This document shows positions 4,569-9,172 of a DNA stretch of 9,172 nucleotides, piece after piece (position 1 is the stretch's first letter; each line of letters opens with the position of its first letter). Under the pieces are notes generated by a model. The model was not told the DNA's origin, searched no databases, and was given only the letters and a program-made list of their open reading frames with translations. The translations under genes and the position numbers were made by a program. The stretch comes from Candidatus Microgenomates bacterium (GTDB lineage Bacteria > Patescibacteriota > Microgenomatia > 2-02-FULL-39-11): positions 1 to 9,172 of the forward strand of contig JALHWS010000097.1 of the NCBI GenBank assembly GCA_022866885.1. The letters run 5' to 3'.

Positions 4569-4819
4569 CGGGTCTGTCTTTTGCTTGAGGGTTTACGGTT
4601 TCTTCGGTTTTCCGCCCGGCGTCTTAAGGAATTGGCCTGGATTGTTTCCAGACGGTCTTTTTTATCCTTCAGTCCGGTTTCCACAATTTTCTGGCATTCG
4701 GGATCCGGACAGATATTGGCGGTATAAGTCACCAGTGACTTACCGATATATTCTTTCCATTTCTTGGAAAAAATACGTTCCTTACCGCAACGAATACACG
4801 GATTAGTAGGTGTTTTCAC
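4565..4819 (-). CDS. Small zinc-ribbon protein, function unknown
   Basis: 84 residues from a GTG at 4819; no ATG alternative and no Shine-Dalgarno is seen. It has two Cys pairs fit to bind one zinc, C8-x2-C11 (CIRC) and C37-x4-C42 (CPDPEC), about 25 residues apart with an aromatic, basic stretch between. The C-terminal half (from about residue 50) is charged and Lys/Arg-rich (LRRRAENRRNRKPSSKRQTR), with no predicted membrane segment, so a nucleic acid or ribosome partner is plausible but not shown. It follows the RRM gene by 23 AT-only bases and probably shares its transcript. Confidence 0.8.
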   Translation of the reverse strand: MKTPTNPCIRCGKERIFSKKWKEYIGKSLVTYTANICPDPECQKIVETGLKDKKDRLETIQANSLRRRAENRRNRKPSSKRQTR

Positions 4820-4835
4820 AAGAATTAAATTTTAA

Positions 4836-4847
4836 ATTAAATTTAAT
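4836..4847. repeat. AT-only palindrome between RRM and zinc-ribbon genes
   Basis: ATTAAATTTAAT is a perfect 12-base palindrome that overlaps the TAA of the RRM gene in a run of A/T only. It is too weak for a terminator; it may just be composition. Confidence 0.3.
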
Positions 4848-5163
4848 ACCTTCGGCTGCCCCGATTACCAAAGCCGCCGCGTCTTCTTTCATCGCCTCGA
4901 CCGTTGGTATAGGTCGGTTTCGGCAAAGCCTCTTTGACGACAATGTTTCTGCCTTCAAGCAAATGACCGTTTAGCTGTTCGATTGCTTTTTTTGCGTCTT
5001 CCTCCGAGGCCATTTCCACGAAAGCAAATCCGCGGCTGGATCCGGTATATTTATCCTTGATGATGCTGACTGATTGTACCTGACCGATGGTGGTGAACAA
5101 CTGGTTTAAAGCATTTTCATCTATAGTAAAGGGGAGACTCCCGACAAATAAATTTTTAGCCAT
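4843..5163 (-). CDS. RNA-binding protein, single RRM with glycine/arginine-rich tail
   Basis: 106 residues. It is one RRM with RNP2 LFVGSL (5-10) and RNP1 RGFAFVEM (44-51), each carrying the stacking aromatics, followed by the usual DAKKAIEQLNG helix. After residue 85 comes a basic, Gly/Arg-rich tail (RGDERRRGGFGNRGSRRY). This matches the small bacterial Rbp family best known from cyanobacteria, which bind single-stranded RNA and are often cold-induced (family knowledge). It has a good Shine-Dalgarno, AAGGAG at 5171-5176, 7 bases before the ATG, and is the only gene here with a textbook one. A promoter about 190 bases upstream gives it a long structured leader. Confidence 0.97.
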   Translation of the reverse strand: MAKNLFVGSLPFTIDENALNQLFTTIGQVQSVSIIKDKYTGSSRGFAFVEMASEEDAKKAIEQLNGHLLEGRNIVVKEALPKPTYTNGRGDERRRGGFGNRGSRRY

Positions 5164-5354
5164 TTAATAACTCCTTATGTTAATATTTGTAATACTGAGC
5201 GTAGTCGAAGTATAAAACAGATGAATCTGCCTAAATAAGAAGTGGTCTCTCAAAAAGCGGAAAAGATACGAAGTATTTTACAAACGGGTATCTTTATCTT
5301 GACTCTTTAAAACAAAATCTGATATAAGCAGATTTATCGGTTTTATAAATCTGT
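5164..5354 (-). promoter_or_regulatory. Long structured 5' leader of the RRM gene
   Basis: Predicted leader of about 190 bases. Immediately at its 5' end is a perfect 9-bp hairpin, CAGATTTAT (5345-5353) with ATAAATCTG (5329-5337). The second arm can alternatively pair with a downstream CAGATTT across CTTATAT, so two folds compete. Further on are AAAGATAC/GTATCTTT (5288-5295 with 5262-5269), the palindrome CAGATTCATCTG (5218-5229) and a CTGAGC...GTCGAAG-type repeat (5192-5213). It could be a cold-responsive or autoregulatory leader; no known riboswitch class is recognised. Confidence 0.5.
5192..5213. repeat. Short dispersed repeat, CTGAGCGTAGTCGAAG type
   Basis: A palindromic unit with 5-bp ends ATACT/AGTAT enclosing GAGCGTAGTCGA. 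It is a sibling of the 2789-2805 element and sits in the RRM leader, about 15 bases upstream of its Shine-Dalgarno. Confidence 0.6.
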
Positions 5355-5360
5355 AAAAGA

Positions 5361-5389
5361 AGTTTACCACAGATCCACCTATTAGTCAA
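5361..5389 (-). promoter_or_regulatory. RRM gene promoter
   Basis: Minus-strand TTGACT (5384-5389) and TAAACT (5361-5366) at exactly 17 bases. The predicted start near 5354 is the first base of the 9-bp leader hairpin. It lies directly after the stop of the glycosyltransferase gene. Confidence 0.75.
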
Positions 5390-5403
5390 TGACTACTATA
5401 GGA

Positions 5404-7164
5404 TTATTTCTTCAATGTAGATACTATCGCTGTCAAATCGGAAGAGAGCTCTTTATTGATGTTTTTGTCTAAATCAGAAAAGTTAACGCACCGGTTTTCT
5501 TCAAAAATACCGGCGATCTGCCGTTCGCTTACCTTATATAATTCCTCCCCGCTTGGCGATTTTATCAATTGGTTTGGTTCAAATTTTGACCGGGGGCAAT
5601 CCGGAAGATTATCGATGACTATGCCTTTACTTTCCTTCAAAAGGGTATCACATGAAGCGCTGTTATCCGCAGTTAAATAATATTTATCGAAATCAATCCC
5701 CTGACATTGAACCACGGTCCAGTTTTTGGGAATTCTTATCTTGAATAAACCTCCATACAATAGCACTTCTTTAGTCGCGTATATCCGCTCAACCGTTTGG
5801 GGCAAACCTAGAGCAAAGTCGCCAAAAGTATAATCCGGCTGGCCGGGAAAACGTCCAACCGGACGGCTGATCCAGAAATAGCTGTTTGTTTCTTCCCGGG
5901 AAACAAGGTTTATTCTGTAATAATCAGACAAATAACTGAAACCAAAACTGTTCCCCAATTCCATGTCATAGATAAGGGCGGTTTTATCTTCTCCGACTTT
6001 GTCTTTGATGGTCTTCAACAAATCCTGCTTGGTACCCAATGACGTCGGGCTTATCTTTTTTACGAGAGGAAAAGCCTGTATAAGATTGGCAAAAGCGATA
6101 AAAACGACAACAACAGACAAAGCGGTAAACCGCCGGTTAATTTCCGCCAAAACCAAGGCCAGTCCAAAAGTTGCCAACGGATAAAGCCCGATAAAGTAGT
6201 ATGAGGGAGCATGACCGCGATAAACGGTAAAGCCCAACAGATATACCAAAGAAATGACTAAAAATACTTTGAGGAAATTCCTGATTGGTTTAAGATGCCG
6301 GAAAAAAATTAAGAAAAAAATAAAAATAACGGAAAAAATTTGCTTTATCCAGCCGGATTCACGGCCGAAAACCACCGCCATTTGAGACTCAAGGATGTTG
6401 GTAAAGGCAAAAATAAAGGAACTGCCGAGGTATGAAAACCTATTGATTGAAGATATAGTAAATTGCTGCAAGTTGTTTCCAAAGGAATTACCGTGCCGAA
6501 AATGAAAAACAAGAAGCGGCAGTACTCCCAGCAGTGACAGAAAGATTGGCCAACAGATAGATCTGGTAATTATTTTTCTGTTGATAACAAAAAATATTAT
6601 GCAGGCAAGGATAACAAAGATGAAACTGTAATGACTGCTTATGCCTAAAAAAACGCCTAAACCTAAAAGAATCCAATTGATTGTTTTTGGGGAGGAAAGT
6701 AAAAAATACAGCCCGAAAAAAGTCAAAATGACGGCAAGCGGTAATAGATTGACGTTCCATGGAATCCGGTCATAAGTAATCATCAAAGGAGAGGTCGACC
6801 AAAGCAGAGTGAAAAAGAAAGCGGCCTCTTTCCCCAGTTTTCTCATTAACAAGTAACCGGTAATGATAGTTATAACTGACACCGTCGCTGCCAGGTAGGC
6901 TCCGGCGATCGGATCCATTTTAAAAAAGAAAAAGAAGACCGCTGCCAGATATGAGTATAGCGGGCCGACGTAAAGGTTGCCGACGCTGGTTTTGGCTCCG
7001 ATAAGCGGTAATTTATGATCAATAACAATACTTTTCGCAGGATAAGCTACCGAATTTTCCTGATCCCACTCAAATTCGCTGTTATAGCGAAGGTTTTGGA
7101 AGCGGAAAAAGACACCGGTTAAAATAAGGATTATTCCCAGGAGATAGACTGCTTTCATCTTCAT
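5404..7164 (-). CDS. GT-C / GT39-like membrane glycosyltransferase
   Basis: 586 residues. The first roughly 360 residues are a polytopic membrane domain of about ten helices. A first extracytoplasmic loop carries EWDQ (32-35), whose Asp34 sits where GT-C enzymes (PMT, ArnT) keep a catalytic acidic residue, followed by GNLYVGPLYSYLAA. The remaining 220 or so residues form a soluble, probably extracytoplasmic domain with several Cys, WDxD-like features absent. GT-C enzymes transfer sugar from a lipid-phosphate carrier to surface targets (family knowledge); donor and acceptor here are unknown. ATGs at 7164 and 7158 are both possible; the first coincides with the predicted transcription start. 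It is divergent from the chaperone gene across 62 bases. Confidence 0.8.
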   Translation of the reverse strand: MKMKAVYLLGIILILTGVFFRFQNLRYNSEFEWDQENSVAYPAKSIVIDHKLPLIGAKTSVGNLYVGPLYSYLAAVFFFFFKMDPIAGAYLAATVSVITIITGYLLMRKLGKEAAFFFTLLWSTSPLMITYDRIPWNVNLLPLAVILTFFGLYFLLSSPKTINWILLGLGVFLGISSHYSFIFVILACIIFFVINRKIITRSICWPIFLSLLGVLPLLVFHFRHGNSFGNNLQQFTISSINRFSYLGSSFIFAFTNILESQMAVVFGRESGWIKQIFSVIFIFFLIFFRHLKPIRNFLKVFLVISLVYLLGFTVYRGHAPSYYFIGLYPLATFGLALVLAEINRRFTALSVVVVFIAFANLIQAFPLVKKISPTSLGTKQDLLKTIKDKVGEDKTALIYDMELGNSFGFSYLSDYYRINLVSREETNSYFWISRPVGRFPGQPDYTFGDFALGLPQTVERIYATKEVLLYGGLFKIRIPKNWTVVQCQGIDFDKYYLTADNSASCDTLLKESKGIVIDNLPDCPRSKFEPNQLIKSPSGEELYKVSERQIAGIFEENRCVNFSDLDKNINKELSSDLTAIVSTLKK

Positions 7165-7170
7165 GCGTCT

Positions 7171-7179
7171 ATTTTACCA
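7171..7179 (-). promoter_or_regulatory. Extended -10 promoter of the glycosyltransferase gene
   Basis: Minus-strand TGGTAAAAT, an extended -10 with a poor -35. The -10 ends 7 bases before the A of the ATG at 7164, so transcription would start at the start codon itself (leaderless mRNA). Confidence 0.5.
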
Positions 7180-7187
7180 GATCTTAT

Positions 7188-7221
7188 GTTAATGGTATCA
7201 TGATATTATATTCATATTAAC
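7188..7221. promoter_or_regulatory. Palindromes in the divergent intergenic region
   Basis: A perfect 10-base palindrome TATCATGATA (7196-7205) is enclosed by GTTAAT (7188-7193) and ATTAAC (7216-7221). A plus-strand extended -10, TGATATTAT (7201-7209), overlaps it and could serve the chaperone gene. A shared operator is possible; AT-richness makes chance palindromes likely. Confidence 0.35.
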
Positions 7222-7226
7222 GAAAA

Positions 7227-8174
7227 ATGCCCGATTATCCCGAAAACCCTCCCGCACATAATGAAAGAAGGGAATTTTCTCTCCCGAAGTATTATCTTAT
7301 CGCGCTGATAATCATTATTCTTATTCTGTCGGTCATTATTTTTATCATCATAAATCCGAACTCTAACAAGGCTTCTCAAACCGTATTAAAATATATTGCG
7401 CCCACATTTGTTTTACCCACTGCCACTCCAACTTCCCCGGGAAAAGTTGTTGCGCAAATAGGAGAGGAATCAATTTTTGAAGAAGATTTCAATTATGAAT
7501 TGCTTTTTCTCACTTCTTTGCAAAAAGACAAAGAGGTTGAACTTAAAAAATATATTTTTGATAAAATAACCGAGGATTCCATCCTTCTTCAGGAGAACAA
7601 GAAAAAAGTGGAATTGACCAAAGATATCTATAATTGGCCGGTAAAGGATTATACGAAGCGTGTTGACACTGTTAAAAAGCTGAAAAACCAAATTGAGGCA
7701 GATTTAAATAAAAATATTACTGCCAAAGAAGGTTATATTGTCTCTATATGGTATTTAAACATGGAAAATAGTCCTTTGGGCTACGAAAAAAGCAAAGAAA
7801 TCGCTTTCACCAAAATCAGCAGTCTATATACCTCTGTTAAAAGCGGTCAGATGACCATCCAACAGGCAGGAGAGTCTGTAAAAAATGATTCCAGTTTAGC
7901 GGAAATTGATCCTGCATATGTCGTCAATGCCATCTCACGCTTCAGAGTCACTTCCGCAAAAGATATTTGCGCAGGATGTGTGGCTAGAATGGTACCGGAT
8001 TTATGGAGTTTGGATCTAAACGAATTGACAAAAATATACCCTGTCAAAGAATCAGCCGTGGAAGAATATTATGCTTTTGGACAGGTAACGAAAATCACTG
8101 CGGGCGATGGTAATCTGACTTACAAACAGTGGCTGGATAAGAAAAAAAGTGAATATAAAATCCAAATATATTAA
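7227..8174 (+). CDS. Membrane-anchored SurA/PrsA-like chaperone (SurA N-terminal type)
   Basis: 315 residues. A short polar N-terminus is followed by one hydrophobic helix at about 22-42 (Ile/Leu-rich), with no cleavage site, so it is a signal anchor with the rest outside. A Pro/Thr linker (TFVLPTATPTSPG) leads to VVAQIGEESIFEEDFNYELL and a helical segment ending in DKITEDSILLQENKKK, the SurA_N-like pattern of periplasmic or surface peptidyl-prolyl isomerases. The C-terminal half weakly resembles a degenerate parvulin domain (SSLYTSVKSGQM) but lacks clear isomerase signature residues. Two Cys form CAGC at 248-251, unusual for PrsA/SurA. The ATG has no Shine-Dalgarno. It leads an operon with the secreted Cys-rich protein 7 bases later. 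Confidence 0.8.
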   Translation: MPDYPENPPAHNERREFSLPKYYLIALIIIILILSVIIFIIINPNSNKASQTVLKYIAPTFVLPTATPTSPGKVVAQIGEESIFEEDFNYELLFLTSLQKDKEVELKKYIFDKITEDSILLQENKKKVELTKDIYNWPVKDYTKRVDTVKKLKNQIEADLNKNITAKEGYIVSIWYLNMENSPLGYEKSKEIAFTKISSLYTSVKSGQMTIQQAGESVKNDSSLAEIDPAYVVNAISRFRVTSAKDICAGCVARMVPDLWSLDLNELTKIYPVKESAVEEYYAFGQVTKITAGDGNLTYKQWLDKKKSEYKIQIY

Positions 8175-8181
8175 TCATAAA

Positions 8182-9172
8182 ATGAAATATTTTGTAATAA
8201 GCCTGATTTCCCTTTTTATTTTCTTTGCTATCCCGAAAGAATTGACATATGCAACTCCAATAATCAGGGGAAGAATCAAAGACGCAAAAACAGGTTCTTA
8301 TCTGCCTGTACCCGGAGCGCCTTTGCCTGAGTTGAAATGGTGCTCATGTTTGGCAGCCAGTAGAGGGGATTGCGCCAATAAAGACGAATGGGACTGTATA
8401 TTTATGAGGAATGCTGATTTTACGCCTCCCCAAAGCGGTAACCTTTGTTCTTCAATTTGCGACAATTGGGAAGAAAGCTGCGGCGGTGGAGCAACAGGAA
8501 CCTGTAAAGATATTTGCGTGTATCCCGGCGGTTCAACATCCGCCTGGAAAACTCCTCCTTGCCCGTCTCCATTTTATGATGCCGGATCCGGACATAAATG
8601 CTGCATCGATAGAAGCCAAAATCCTGAATACAACTACAATATGTGGATTACTGATGATGTGGTGGACATGGCTTTTAGGGAAGGGGCTCCTCCAGTACGT
8701 CCATTAGACAAACCATATTTTAAATTTGAACAGGTACATTTATGTGTTAGCGGCAATACTTATGTAACCGGAGTGAGCAATGCTGATTATCCCGGAACTT
8801 TTACGTTAGCTATGTATGGCTGGCCGGAAGGAAATAAACTTGTTTATTCTAATTTAGAAATTGAGTATACTCCGCCAAATACACCGAATTATCCTACTTC
8901 AACTCCTGCGCAAACCCCTGATGTCTGCACTTGCGATAGCGTGGAGATCCCCAGTGAAATATCAGCCGGAAAGACCATCACCATCACTACATATGCTAAA
9001 TCATTGGACGTTGCTAAAGTACTAGTGAAATATATGGTCTATCATGTCTCAAGAAACGGGACGGAAATTGCCACTTCGGAGCAAATACCGGCTGAAATAG
9101 TGACGGATGAAACAAGCGCCAAATATGGCATGTATTACACAAAATGGGATTATACTATTCCCACTGATGGTG
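8182..9172 (+). CDS. Secreted cysteine-rich surface protein, C-terminus off window edge
   Basis: 330 codons seen, open to the right edge. An N-terminal signal peptide with hydrophobic core 4-17 probably cleaves after TYA (A24). The mature start IIRGRIKDAKTGSYLPVPGAP resembles a carboxypeptidase-regulatory/TonB-plug-like beta-sandwich opening. Residues 54-141 carry 12 Cys, including CSC, CC and spaced pairs, suggesting a disulfide-bonded module. A Pro/Thr linker (TPPNTPNYPTSTPAQTP) leads to an Ig-like region beginning CTCDSVEIPSEISAGKTITI. It is not recognised as a named family; likely a modular cell-surface or adhesion protein. The ATG is 7 bases after the chaperone stop and has no Shine-Dalgarno. 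Confidence 0.82.
   Translation, partial: MKYFVISLISLFIFFAIPKELTYATPIIRGRIKDAKTGSYLPVPGAPLPELKWCSCLAASRGDCANKDEWDCIFMRNADFTPPQSGNLCSSICDNWEESCGGGATGTCKDICVYPGGSTSAWKTPPCPSPFYDAGSGHKCCIDRSQNPEYNYNMWITDDVVDMAFREGAPPVRPLDKPYFKFEQVHLCVSGNTYVTGVSNADYPGTFTLAMYGWPEGNKLVYSNLEIEYTPPNTPNYPTSTPAQTPDVCTCDSVEIPSEISAGKTITITTYAKSLDVAKVLVKYMVYHVSRNGTEIATSEQIPAEIVTDETSAKYGMYYTKWDYTIPTDG

Noticed and set aside
6488..6760. A 90-residue minus-strand open frame
   Set aside because: Alternative frame inside the membrane domain of the glycosyltransferase gene.
8411..8707. A 98-residue plus-strand open frame
   Set aside because: It overlaps the Cys-rich secreted protein in another frame and lacks features of its own.

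Overview
The window is a gene-dense, AT-leaning bacterial segment. Several things point to a member of the candidate phyla radiation, most likely a Microgenomates-type lineage: tRNAs without encoded CCA, very short intergenic gaps, mostly leaderless or Shine-Dalgarno-less genes, and small proteins such as the two-TM/PH-like protein, the short zinc ribbon and the UPF0213-type GIY-YIG protein. This placement is inference from gene content and style, not from a marker phylogeny. Stops are TGA, TAG and TAA used normally (nudix ends at TGA, fic at TAG), so the code looks standard.

Layout, left to right. 1-1069 (-): enolase, C-terminus cut off by the window edge. 1105-2007 (-): a class II Fic AMP-transferase with a C-terminal excisionase-like HTH, under a near-consensus promoter that overlaps an inverted repeat; fic and eno are probably one transcript. 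2096-2437 (-): a PPC/DUF296 gene broken by an in-frame TAA. 2442-2702 (-): GIY-YIG nuclease-like protein. 2712-3927: two tRNA-Arg/tRNA-Ser cassettes (Arg-GCG + Ser-CGA; Arg-CCG + Ser-GGA), all on the minus strand, with a Nudix hydrolase gene between them. The spacers hold a family of paired hairpins with conserved architecture but changing sequence, and this is the most unusual content of the window. 3988-5163 (-): two-TM PH-like membrane protein, small zinc-ribbon protein and an RRM RNA-binding protein with a long structured 5' leader. 5404-7164 (-): large GT-C/GT39-like membrane glycosyltransferase. 7227-9172 (+): divergently oriented pair, a membrane-anchored SurA/PrsA-like chaperone and a secreted cysteine-rich surface protein that runs off the right edge.

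How parts may work together. The leftward tRNA block reads Arg(GCG)-Ser(CGA)-nudix-Arg(CCG)-Ser(GGA)-GIY-YIG-PPC with no clear internal terminator. It may be one long tRNA/mRNA precursor in which the hairpins set processing sites. At the right end, the anchored chaperone (with an extracytoplasmic CxxC) and the Cys-rich secreted protein 7 bases behind it look like a folding factor with its client, next to a glycosyltransferase that may decorate surface polymers.

The strongest observation is the tRNA-flanking hairpin family. When the two copies upstream of the tRNA-Arg genes are compared (79 bases each), every stem difference is a compensated base-pair change and the only other difference is in a loop. 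The outer stems of several hairpins include mature tRNA bases (the discriminator, or nucleotides 1-2). One hairpin carries a second hairpin nested inside its loop.
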